Shown here: piece by piece, positions 25,297-33,159 of the stretch
Layout: every line of letters starts with the position of its first letter
How positions within the stretch are numbered: position 1 is the first letter of the stretch
Assembly: GCA_034429975.1 (NCBI GenBank)
Contig: DAOUFM010000047.1
Coordinates: 22,430-86,429, forward strand
Length of the DNA: 64,000 bases
From: UBA6170 sp034429975
Lineage (GTDB): Bacteria > Chloroflexota > Anaerolineae > Anaerolineales > Anaerolineaceae
Reading direction: 5' to 3'
The notes under the pieces: generated by a model
Seen by the model: the letters and a program-made list of their open reading frames with translations, nothing else
Database searches by the model: none
Told to the model about the DNA's origin: nothing
Made by a program: the position numbers and the translations under genes

Positions 25297-26184
25297 TTAT
25301 ATAAGTATTACTGCAACGCCAATTATAGCGATAAGCGTTCCAATAATTGCTTGTTTAGTGATCTTTTCTTTCAAAATAGAGCCAATTGGAAGATGAAAGA
25401 TGGGCGTTAATGCCATTAAAGTGGATGCAATCCCGACTTTAGCAAATTGGACTGCTACCAGAGATAACCACACACCTATATAAGGACCCATCAAAGCGCC
25501 AAAAAACGCGTTTTTCATCGCTTTTGGATTTTCAGAAATTAATTTAAGTCCAGGTTTTATTTGCCGGGTAACAAGCGCTGAGAGCCAAACAAAAATTGTT
25601 GCGACCATGATCCGAATGACGACCCCGGAAAGTGCTGGAAATTCAGGTGGCAATCCTTTTTTTGCAAAAATCAAACCAACAGCCTGGCCTATTGATCCAC
25701 CGAATGCAAAAAGTAGTCCGATCCATTTATGGCGTTGATCGGTAAATACATTTTGGTGGCTTCCATTATCCGTGACAACCAGAGCAATTCCCCCGATGGC
25801 TAATCCAATACCGAAAATTTGAGAAATTGACAGAGATTCTCCAAGAAAAATCCAGGCTAGCAATGCGCTCACCACCGGGCTGGTTGACATGATAAGCATT
25901 CCCAGACGAGGGCCGACCATAACAAAGGATTTGAAAAGAAAGAAATCTCCAATCACGAGACCAATAATTGCAGAAAGCGCCAACCAGCCCCATTGCTGAT
26001 AGGGGGCATTTATGGGAATTGGTGTTTTATAAAAGATTGTGTGCGTAACAATCAAGAAAATGAAAGCAAAACTCAATCTAATGCGATTGAGTAATGAAGG
26101 ACCAAATACTTTCCCAGAAATAGAGAAATAGATGGACGAAGTCGCCCATAGGAAGGCTGCGATGAGAGCTGAGATTTCACCCAT
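25297..26184 (-). CDS. EamA/DMT-family transporter
   Basis: The 295-residue protein has ten predicted membrane helices formed by two EamA repeats (residues about 1-140 and 150-295). It has typical segments such as LALSAIIGLVIGDFFLFKSFVMVGPRLGMLIMSTSPVVSALLAW and a repeated VGIASTLMALTPIFHLP. Such transporters export amino acids, metabolites or drugs; the substrate cannot be told from sequence. It is convergent with the holin-like gene and has its own upstream gap. Confidence 0.85.
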   Translation of the reverse strand: MGEISALIAAFLWATSSIYFSISGKVFGPSLLNRIRLSFAFIFLIVTHTIFYKTPIPINAPYQQWGWLALSAIIGLVIGDFFLFKSFVMVGPRLGMLIMSTSPVVSALLAWIFLGESLSISQIFGIGLAIGGIALVVTDNGSHQNVFTDQRHKWIGLLFAFGGSIGQAVGLIFAKKGLPPEFPALSGVVIRIMVATIFVWLSALVTRQIKPGLKLISENPKAMKNAFFGALMGPYIGVWLSLVAVQFAKVGIASTLMALTPIFHLPIGSILKEKITKQAIIGTLIAIIGVAVILI

Positions 26185-26434
26185 ATTTTTATCCGATGCT
26201 TGAAAATTGCCTTATCTTACCATATTTTTACGCCTGAAAAGAGATTTTTCTAAAATGGTGAGGTTTCCTCTTTTTGGCTAATTGTTAACTGTCTTTTTGG
26301 ATAGGGAAATCCTTCTGACTAGCTGATATTCTAAGCATGCAGAATTATTTTTTAAAAAATCGAAACCGCATCTTTTTAATAGAATAATTTTGAAAATAGT
26401 TCAGAAAAAGAAGAAAGAATATACGGAGTGAAAA

Positions 26435-26614
26435 ATGGAAAAACAAAAAGTTTCTAAAGTTGGTATTGGTCTTATCTTTGGGACAGCAATTGGGGGAGGA
26501 CTTGGTATGGTTCTATTTAATCAAATCGCTCTTGGGGCTGCAATGGGAGCAGGTTTGGGTATCGTCTTCGGTGCGATTTTAGAAGGACTGGGGAATAAGC
26601 CTGCCCAGAACTAA
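26435..26614 (+). CDS. Small glycine-zipper membrane protein
   Basis: This 59-residue ORF starts with ATG at 26435 behind a GGAG ribosome site and ends with TAA. After the charged N-terminus MEKQKVSKV come two Gly-rich hydrophobic segments with GxxxG spacing (GTAIGGGLGMV and GAAMGAGLGIVFGAI), then a polar tail GNKPAQN. This is a glycine-zipper pattern, often found in small membrane or lipid-associated proteins. It is a single-gene unit, followed by a strong terminator. Function unknown. Confidence 0.7.
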   Translation: MEKQKVSKVGIGLIFGTAIGGGLGMVLFNQIALGAAMGAGLGIVFGAILEGLGNKPAQN

Positions 26615-26628
26615 ACACCATAATGATT

Positions 26629-26664
26629 AAAAAAAGCCGGTTAATCATCAGACCGGCTTTTTTG
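26629..26664. terminator. Bidirectional terminator
   Basis: AAAAAAGCCGG at 26630-26640 pairs with CCGGCTTTTTT at 26653-26663 (11 bp, 12-base loop). It ends both the small glycine-zipper gene (plus) and the large Agl23-like gene (minus). Confidence 0.9.
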
Positions 26665-26684
26665 TCTTTTCTAATTACGAAATC

Positions 26685-29600
26685 TTATGGTAAGGTGAAA
26701 TGTAATAAGAGGTGGTTGCCTGCATCAGTTACCCAAACCCCATTCGTGCTATCAAATGCGAGTGCAGCGGGTAATCCGAAACCATCCGAATTGGGACTGT
26801 AATTACCCCATCCCCACAGGAATTGTCCTTCAGGGTTGAAGCTAAGAACTCGAAATCCTTCCGGATCGGTTGCGAAAACATTACCGACATTATTGGTTGC
26901 CAGGAATGGTTTGTTGTCTAGACTCTGGCCGTACCAGCCAACAATTTCCCAGGCATTGAATGCTGAATAAGTGAGTTTTTGAGAATCCGGAACAAACACC
27001 TGGATTCTTTGGTTCCAAGTATCTGAAACATAAACCTCACCATTTAGTCCTAATGCCAGGCCGACTGGTTCATCAAATTGCCCCAGGTCAAAACCCAATC
27101 CACCAAATTGAGTAATGAAGTTCCCGGAGCTATCGTAAATAGCAATCCGTTTGTTCCCAGTATCCGCAACATAGACACGGTTGTCTGAATCAACCACAAT
27201 ACCTCTGGGGCCCCAAAAGCCATTGGGATCGTCAGCGGTACCGAAGAAACCCCACATGGTAATAAAATCACCTTCAGCAGTAAATTTCTGAATCCGATGG
27301 TTCCAAGTGTCTGTCACATAGACTGAACCATCCGGTCCCACTGCCACTCCCCAGGGCTCACTAAAAGTACCAGCCGGAGCATCTCCAGCCAGGATATCGG
27401 CGAATGATCCCCAGGCATGGATCAGAGAGCCATCTGTCGAGAAATGTTGGATGCGGTTATTGCGCGAATCAGCGACATAAATGCTGCCGTCGGGCGCTAC
27501 TGCGATACCTCGGGGGGCGTCTAATTGCCCTGGTTCTTTCCCATAGGAACCAATTACTTTATCAGGTAACAACGAAAGCATTTTACTTTCGTAAGGGTCA
27601 ACTTTGGGTTGGGTATCGATAGTTGGAATGGAGCCATATTCCCAGATTTCCGCAATAATATCTTTGCGAATATACATCCGAATTGAATCGGATGGAGACC
27701 AGGTTGCCACGGTCAGATCGCTTCGCCCTTTAATTTTTGCATATTGCGTATAATCTTTGTTCAGCCAGATCTGGAACAGAGCTGAGCGCATTTCAGGATT
27801 GGTGAACGCATATTTGATCCGATCCCAGTTCAGGAAATAATAATCCTGCATTGGCCAGACCAGGCGGATATAGTTGTATTTAATGTAATTATCTTTTACC
27901 AAGGAGTCGATTTTTGAATAGTTTTGGTCACTGGCAAGAATGACTGGTGAGTTGAGTAATTCACGCGTTGGAGTGTCGGTATACCATTGTTTATTAGGAT
28001 AATCTCGGAAGTACCACCAAAAGGGGTAAAGAGAATCATTGTCATAGGCAACATTTATGTTTTTATCACCGACGGTTCTTTTAGAAATTTCAACAACCTG
28101 TTCTAAAATTTCTTTTGGCCCCCGATCGGCGTGTGCATAAACCAGAAATTCTTTTCCATTATCATAATTAATGAAAGAAGCCATATAGGAGGAACGAGCT
28201 GTCAGGAATAATAATAATCCTGCCAGAGAAACTAATAGTAATCTCAAAATTGTTGAAATTGGGAAGTTCTTTAAAAAGAATAAAAACCCATAGGCACTGA
28301 AAACAAGAACTAGAGCAGACATGATAAATGTGCTGGTTACCTGTAATTGTTCCAATGTGTTTCCCTGAAAGGGTGTTATCGGGCCTAAAACTGACTTTAA
28401 AACGCCTAAAAGACTTGTAATGAGTACGGGTAATAAAAGAATGCTAATCCAGCTCTTTTCAGCCTTAAAATCCAGCCAGGGCATTTGATCGATCAATTTA
28501 TCGAATCCCCAGGCAGCCGTTAAAACAAATGGTAAAGCGATGTGAACGGTCAGCCAGGGCATTTTTTCCCCGGCGAGACTGTAAGCAATTAAGTTCATGA
28601 TTGAAAGAAAACTTAAAAAGAATAGCACCGGCACCCGATAATGATTGCTGGAAAAATCTTCAACATGAAAACTATTCGTGTCATGATGTTCATCTTTATT
28701 ATTGTCATCCATTAAAGGCTGGTCAGAAATTGCTGTTAGCGGGACGGCTAACTCAAGGCTGGATTTAGACAAATTAAACAATCCATAAATAATCGCAATC
28801 AAAAACCCCAAAATGGGCAGGAATTCATAAAAGGGCATCTGTAATAATCCATAGTAATACAATGGTTGGGTACCCCGATTAACAGCCTGTTGTTCCAACC
28901 AGTAACCTAAAGATCCTACAATTCCTGTGAAAAATCCCTTTCCATTTGTGAAAAAAGTAGTGTAAAAAACAATAAAGATACCCCAGAATATAGCCATGTT
29001 CTTTAACCATAATTTTCGATTCCACCAAAAACCAATCACGGAAGCAATTGCCCCAAAAAACAGTAGGGAAATCCCAATTCGGATCATACCGACGGTTGAA
29101 TAATCGGTGGGGCTCCAATTACGTTTTAGTAATGTCCCAAGAATATTTATTGGGAAGGCTGCCAGGAGCGGCAAAATGATCGTACCATTCAGGATTAACA
29201 AATCAAAAGACCGCAAATGACGGATTGCGTTCAGCCCTATCCCTTTTACTAAGACAAAAATAACTGCTACTCCTATGAGTAAAGCAACAATTACCGAGAA
29301 ACTGGCTAGTAACGCTAAATTTGAGGACGATTGAGAAATTGCCTCTCCCAATTCATTGGTTGGATTTTGTTTGGCATTCACATATCCCAGGATGACGCCA
29401 CCTAATAGTAACCCGATTGCTACGACCGTTAAGATAACAAAAACCTGGCGGCTTTGCGGAGTCTGCCAGCGTTCCCGAATAACTTCGGAAAGAAATTGAA
29501 GCACCAGGAAAAGCAATAAAATAGCCATGTAGATATAGGCAGTTTCTTTAGCCGTGAAGTTTAAAGCATGAGCAATTGTTAAAAGAATAAGTGAAAACTG

Positions 29601-30128
29601 ATCTCCTCGATCTAAATAGCGCAAGGTGGCATAGATCATTAAGACCGCAATTAATTCGATCAGTCCTTCATTTCTGGTATAACGACCATAAAAAAGTAAA
29701 AAAGGAGAAATTAAAAAGAGAGCTCCGCCAATCAGATGCCCCCATTTTCCTAAATAGCGTTTGAATAATAATAAAACCAGAACAACGGCGGCAATACTGG
29801 CTACAGCCGCTGGGATACGGGATGTGAAGTCCGAATCACCAAACATGAAATAGGATAAGGCAATGAGGTGAAACTGTAGCGGCCCGTGAGTGATTGGATC
29901 CTGGATGTATCCTTTACCGGTTGCCAAATCCCAAGAAGGTACCACATGGTTGACTTCATCATGACTCATAACTCTGGCACCGAGAATATAAAAACGACTG
30001 ATAATGGCTAATAAAATAATAAGAATGATGATTAAGTTTTCAATTGAAAGCTTGGGAAAGAAATTTGAAACGGGTCTATTAAGCCAGGAAATGGCCGATT
30101 TTTCAGAACTAATAGATGTATTCTCCAC
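26685..30128 (-). CDS. Agl23-like/PMT-family membrane glycosyltransferase fused to an NHL beta-propeller
   Basis: This is the largest minus-strand gene (1147 residues). Residues about 25-660 contain many membrane helices and the family motif MSHDEVNHVVPSWDLATG, with the Asp-Glu pair typical of polyprenol-phosphate-dependent GT39-type glycosyltransferases (TIGR03663, Agl23-like). Residues 660-855 form a soluble extracytoplasmic domain. Residues about 860-1147 contain about six NHL repeats (for example GIAVAPDGSIYVADSRNNRIQ), a beta-propeller probably on the outer face. It probably transfers sugars from a lipid carrier outside the membrane; the acceptor is unknown. Confidence 0.85.
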   Translation of the reverse strand: MENTSISSEKSAISWLNRPVSNFFPKLSIENLIIILIILLAIISRFYILGARVMSHDEVNHVVPSWDLATGKGYIQDPITHGPLQFHLIALSYFMFGDSDFTSRIPAAVASIAAVVLVLLLFKRYLGKWGHLIGGALFLISPFLLFYGRYTRNEGLIELIAVLMIYATLRYLDRGDQFSLILLTIAHALNFTAKETAYIYMAILLLFLVLQFLSEVIRERWQTPQSRQVFVILTVVAIGLLLGGVILGYVNAKQNPTNELGEAISQSSSNLALLASFSVIVALLIGVAVIFVLVKGIGLNAIRHLRSFDLLILNGTIILPLLAAFPINILGTLLKRNWSPTDYSTVGMIRIGISLLFFGAIASVIGFWWNRKLWLKNMAIFWGIFIVFYTTFFTNGKGFFTGIVGSLGYWLEQQAVNRGTQPLYYYGLLQMPFYEFLPILGFLIAIIYGLFNLSKSSLELAVPLTAISDQPLMDDNNKDEHHDTNSFHVEDFSSNHYRVPVLFFLSFLSIMNLIAYSLAGEKMPWLTVHIALPFVLTAAWGFDKLIDQMPWLDFKAEKSWISILLLPVLITSLLGVLKSVLGPITPFQGNTLEQLQVTSTFIMSALVLVFSAYGFLFFLKNFPISTILRLLLVSLAGLLLFLTARSSYMASFINYDNGKEFLVYAHADRGPKEILEQVVEISKRTVGDKNINVAYDNDSLYPFWWYFRDYPNKQWYTDTPTRELLNSPVILASDQNYSKIDSLVKDNYIKYNYIRLVWPMQDYYFLNWDRIKYAFTNPEMRSALFQIWLNKDYTQYAKIKGRSDLTVATWSPSDSIRMYIRKDIIAEIWEYGSIPTIDTQPKVDPYESKMLSLLPDKVIGSYGKEPGQLDAPRGIAVAPDGSIYVADSRNNRIQHFSTDGSLIHAWGSFADILAGDAPAGTFSEPWGVAVGPDGSVYVTDTWNHRIQKFTAEGDFITMWGFFGTADDPNGFWGPRGIVVDSDNRVYVADTGNKRIAIYDSSGNFITQFGGLGFDLGQFDEPVGLALGLNGEVYVSDTWNQRIQVFVPDSQKLTYSAFNAWEIVGWYGQSLDNKPFLATNNVGNVFATDPEGFRVLSFNPEGQFLWGWGNYSPNSDGFGLPAALAFDSTNGVWVTDAGNHLLLHFTLP

Positions 30129-30177
30129 TTAATATTCCTCGATCTTGAGTCAAATTTTTTTATACAAATTCTCCTTG

Positions 30178-30206
30178 ACTATACTAGAATAATAATGACT
30201 TGACAA
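30178..30206 (-). promoter_or_regulatory. Promoter of the Agl23-like/NHL gene
   Basis: On the minus strand TTGTCA (30201-30206) and TATAGT (30178-30183) are separated by exactly 17 bases. The gene starts at 30128, leaving a leader of about 43 bases. Confidence 0.65.
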
Positions 30207-30325
30207 GTAATCACCCGGGAAAAACAGAAAAGCACAAGATAAAAAAATTTCAACGAAAACAGAAATGATATCTTTTAGTAAAAGACCGGGTTATAAATTG
30301 TATTATTTTTAGGTAAGGAATCAGC

Positions 30326-31510
30326 ATGAATCAACCCTCAAAGTTCTTCCGATATAGTATGTTTGGCCTATTATATTTTGCCCAGGGCTCTGTATTAAGC
30401 TATTTTACAGCTCTCAATGCTATTTATTTATTATCCTTTAATATCAGCATGAGTAAAATTGGATTAATAAGCGGAATTGCTCTTACTCCATTCATCTTGA
30501 AAATATTTCTTGGAATCCTTAGCGATAAGGTAAATCTTTTTCATTTAGGCCATCGGAAACCCTATATTGTTATTGGCCTTTTGTTGCAAGCTGGATGTTT
30601 GTTGATTGTTCCTTTTGTTAACCCGGGAAAAGATTTTCCTTTATTTGGAATCCTGGCTTTTTTGGTGATGACCGGAATGGCTTTATATGATACGACCACA
30701 GATGGCCTGGCTTTAGACACAACGCCGGAAAGTGAAATGGGGCATATTCAGGGTGTTATGGTGGGTGGTAGGGCTCTGGGCGTGGTTGTTTTATCAGGAT
30801 TAATCGGAATTCTTGCTCAGAAAGTATCTTGGCAGGCTGTATTCTGGCTATTAGCTGTTTTGACATTAATTCCTTTGTTGTTCGTGCTGAAATTTCCGGA
30901 ACCCCCTCGCAAAGCTGAGCAGAAATTCACCTGGAGTGCATTTTCAGCTTTTAAACATTGGCCAATTATTGCCCTTGGTTTGTTAGGGGCGCTTTATTCG
31001 TTAATTATTAATGCTGCCAATGAAATCATCAATCCTTTCTTGCAATCGAATTTTGGAATCTCTGTTTTGATGGCAGGATTCTTTACCACAGTATGGGGTG
31101 TCGGCGTCATTATTGGAGGTATAACAGGCGGTCCATTGATTGATCGCATTGGCCAAAAAAGAGCTGCTCAAATTGCTTTGGCGATTTCTTTTATTTCAGT
31201 TGTTATTTTTTCGTTTGTTAATAGCCTGACGATTGCCTGGGTTATCGTCTTTATTTTTGGTCTGGCTTTTGGTTATTATGAAACAGTTTATTTTGCCATC
31301 TCGATGAAAAAATCAGACCCAAGAATCGCCGCCTCTATGTTCTCGATTCTGATGGCAGTGGCGAACATTGGTACCGGGATTGGGTTACCCATAGCCGGTG
31401 TTTTAACAGATGGGATTGGGTTTCAATGGACTTTTGTAGTCATTGCTTGCTTAAATTTTCTGTCAATACCACTCTTGCCGGCGATTTTCGGATCTGGAAA
31501 AAGTCAGTAG
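30326..31510 (+). CDS. Major facilitator superfamily transporter
   Basis: The 394-residue protein has about 12 hydrophobic helices in two halves. The N-terminal half contains LGILSDKVNLFHLGHRKPYIVIG, the MFS A-motif loop, and ALYDTTTDGLALDTTPE, which recalls AmpG and BT1-type carriers. The C-terminal half has GGPLIDRIGQKRAAQ. The substrate is not predictable; AmpG-type muropeptide or BT1-type pteridine transport are possibilities. Ribosome site AAGGA precedes the ATG. It diverges from the Agl23-like gene. Confidence 0.85.
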   Translation: MNQPSKFFRYSMFGLLYFAQGSVLSYFTALNAIYLLSFNISMSKIGLISGIALTPFILKIFLGILSDKVNLFHLGHRKPYIVIGLLLQAGCLLIVPFVNPGKDFPLFGILAFLVMTGMALYDTTTDGLALDTTPESEMGHIQGVMVGGRALGVVVLSGLIGILAQKVSWQAVFWLLAVLTLIPLLFVLKFPEPPRKAEQKFTWSAFSAFKHWPIIALGLLGALYSLIINAANEIINPFLQSNFGISVLMAGFFTTVWGVGVIIGGITGGPLIDRIGQKRAAQIALAISFISVVIFSFVNSLTIAWVIVFIFGLAFGYYETVYFAISMKKSDPRIAASMFSILMAVANIGTGIGLPIAGVLTDGIGFQWTFVVIACLNFLSIPLLPAIFGSGKSQ

Positions 31511-31651
31511 ACAAACCTTCTTACTCAAATGTAACAGTACAAAATGCCCGGTTGGGGAGTTTTATATATTAATTTAATAAAATTTTATTATTTCTTTAAT
31601 ATTAGCACTGTATAGTGTAGATAAATGGAATTAATTCACGAGGAGGTTTTT

Positions 31652-32107
31652 ATGTTGTATAGAAGAAAATCTTCACCTTCGTTATGGGAAGAAATGGATA
31701 AATTACAAAGAGAAATGAACCGTATGTTTGACAGCACCTTTACCAATCGGTTACTCGACCAAGCGCAAAGTATCCATGATTATCCGGCTATAAATGTATG
31801 GATGAAAGCGGATGCTGGTCAGGTCATTACAGCAGAAATTCCGGGAATGGACGTGGAAGCTCTCGATATTAAAGTAGTTGGAGAAACATTAACAATTAGC
31901 GGATCGCGAACTAGACCTGCAGAAGAGGAAGGCGTCCACTACCATCGTCAGGAGAGAGGATATGGCAGTTTTTCGCGAACGATCCAGGTACCATTCCCAA
32001 TTGAGGTAGACAAAGTTGAAGCGAGTTATGAAAAAGGGATCCTTAAAGTCTGGTTGCCACGGGCTGAAGCCAATAAACCCCGAAAAATTGTTGTGAAAGC
32101 GATATAG
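31652..32107 (+). CDS. Hsp20/alpha-crystallin small heat shock protein (first)
   Basis: Small heat shock proteins hold unfolding proteins in soluble complexes. The frame is open from 31625, but a strong GAGGAGG points to the ATG at 31652, giving 151 residues. It has the N-terminal LWEEMDKLQREMNRMFD, an alpha-crystallin domain (about 45-140; AEIPGMDVEALDIKV, YGSFSRTIQVPFPI, YEKGILKVWLP) and a C-terminal PRKIVVKAI tail. It is followed 11 bases on by a second Hsp20 gene. Confidence 0.95.
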   Translation: MLYRRKSSPSLWEEMDKLQREMNRMFDSTFTNRLLDQAQSIHDYPAINVWMKADAGQVITAEIPGMDVEALDIKVVGETLTISGSRTRPAEEEGVHYHRQERGYGSFSRTIQVPFPIEVDKVEASYEKGILKVWLPRAEANKPRKIVVKAI

Positions 32108-32118
32108 TTGGAGGTCTT

Positions 32119-32535
32119 ATGTCTGAAAAATTAACAAACCCTGAAAGCCAAAAACAAGAATTAGTTGAACAGGATGAAACTGAACGAACCCGGGATGTTC
32201 GTCTGTACGTTCCCAGAGTAGATATTTATGAAACGGACCAGGCCATCCATTTGGTGGCTGATATTCCAGGAGCAGATGAGAATACTATCGAAATTACGTT
32301 AGAAAAAAATATTTTGACTATCGATGCTGATGTTCAAGCTGAACGACCGAAAGATTATTCTCTTACTTATGCAGAGTACGGAATTGGTAGTTTTCGCCGT
32401 AAATTTACTCTTTCAAATGAAATTGATCAGGAAAAAATTGTTGCAGAAGTAAAGAATGGGGTTCTAACGCTCCATTTGCCAAAAATGGAAGAATCTATCC
32501 AGAAGATAAAGAAAATAAGCATCTCAAGTAAATAA
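32119..32535 (+). CDS. Hsp20/alpha-crystallin small heat shock protein (second)
   Basis: The 138-residue protein has an alpha-crystallin domain from about residue 30 (YVPRVDIYETDQAIHLVADIPGADENTIEITLEKN, then YGIGSFRRKFTLSNEID and VKNGVLTLHLPK). It is divergent from the first copy, with an acidic N-terminus (QELVEQDETERTRD). The pair is a tandem Hsp20 operon, and such paralogues often form mixed oligomers (inference). A ribosome site GGAGG precedes the ATG. A strong terminator follows. Confidence 0.94.
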   Translation: MSEKLTNPESQKQELVEQDETERTRDVRLYVPRVDIYETDQAIHLVADIPGADENTIEITLEKNILTIDADVQAERPKDYSLTYAEYGIGSFRRKFTLSNEIDQEKIVAEVKNGVLTLHLPKMEESIQKIKKISISSK

Positions 32536-32551
32536 TAAAAAAACAATTAAT

Positions 32552-32583
32552 ATCAAAAACCGGTTTCCATGCCGGTTTTTGAT
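32552..32583 (+). terminator. Terminator after the Hsp20 pair
   Basis: ATCAAAAACCGG pairs with CCGGTTTTTGAT (12 bp) around an 8-base loop (TTTCCATG). The T-rich arm acts as the release signal. Confidence 0.85.
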
Positions 32584-32762
32584 TTAATTCAAGATAAAAA
32601 TAATCAAAATTAAATTACATAATAAAAATAAATTATCCGGATTTCCTCTGTATAATGAAAAGATGCGATCTGGAATTTGTTGATCTTATCCTTTTACATA
32701 AATTAATTATGGGAAGATTATGATAGGAATTGTTTCGAAAAAATTCTCAACAGGAGGATTAC

Positions 32763-33131
32763 ATGTTTTATAAACGAGACACAAATCGAACTGTATATTC
32801 CACAGAGGAGGGAAGGATCTGCCCTAATTGCGGAAAAGCAGTTCAATTTTGTGAATGCAACAAAAAGAAACCAGTATCAGTAGTAAAACAGGATGGGATT
32901 GTGCGTTTGCGAATTGAGCGCAAAGGCAGAGGAGGTAAAACTGTCACATTGGTAGAAGGCTTGCCGAATCAAGAAGAATTGCTAAAAGAATTAGCCAGGG
33001 ACTTAAAAAAACAATGTGGAACCGGGGGATCTGTAAAAAATGGAATCATTGAGATTCAAGGGGATGTGCGTGATAGCGTAATGAAAGTATTACAAGAAAA
33101 AAGATTTACTGTGAAAAAAGCAGGTGGATAA
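32763..33131 (+). CDS. SUI1/YciH-family translation factor with zinc-binding N-terminus
   Basis: The product has 122 residues from the ATG at 32763, which follows an AGGAGG. The frame is open further upstream but without a ribosome site. Residues 19-33 hold CPNCGKAVQFCEC, a zinc-ribbon-like cluster. Residues about 45-120 are the SUI1/eIF1 domain (RIERKGRGGKTVTLVEGLP, ELLKELARDLKKQCGTGGSVKNGIIEIQGD). YciH-type proteins influence start-codon selection or translation under stress. It follows the Hsp20 pair, which fits a stress locus, but has a terminator between. Confidence 0.9.
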   Translation: MFYKRDTNRTVYSTEEGRICPNCGKAVQFCECNKKKPVSVVKQDGIVRLRIERKGRGGKTVTLVEGLPNQEELLKELARDLKKQCGTGGSVKNGIIEIQGDVRDSVMKVLQEKRFTVKKAGG

Positions 33132-33159
33132 ATTTCAACCCAACAATTAAGGAGAATTT

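Noticed and set aside
31606..31632. CIRCE (HrcA) operator before the Hsp20 genes
   Set aside because: Only one half-site-like stretch (TTAGCACT) is present; the right half GAGTGCTAA is missing.
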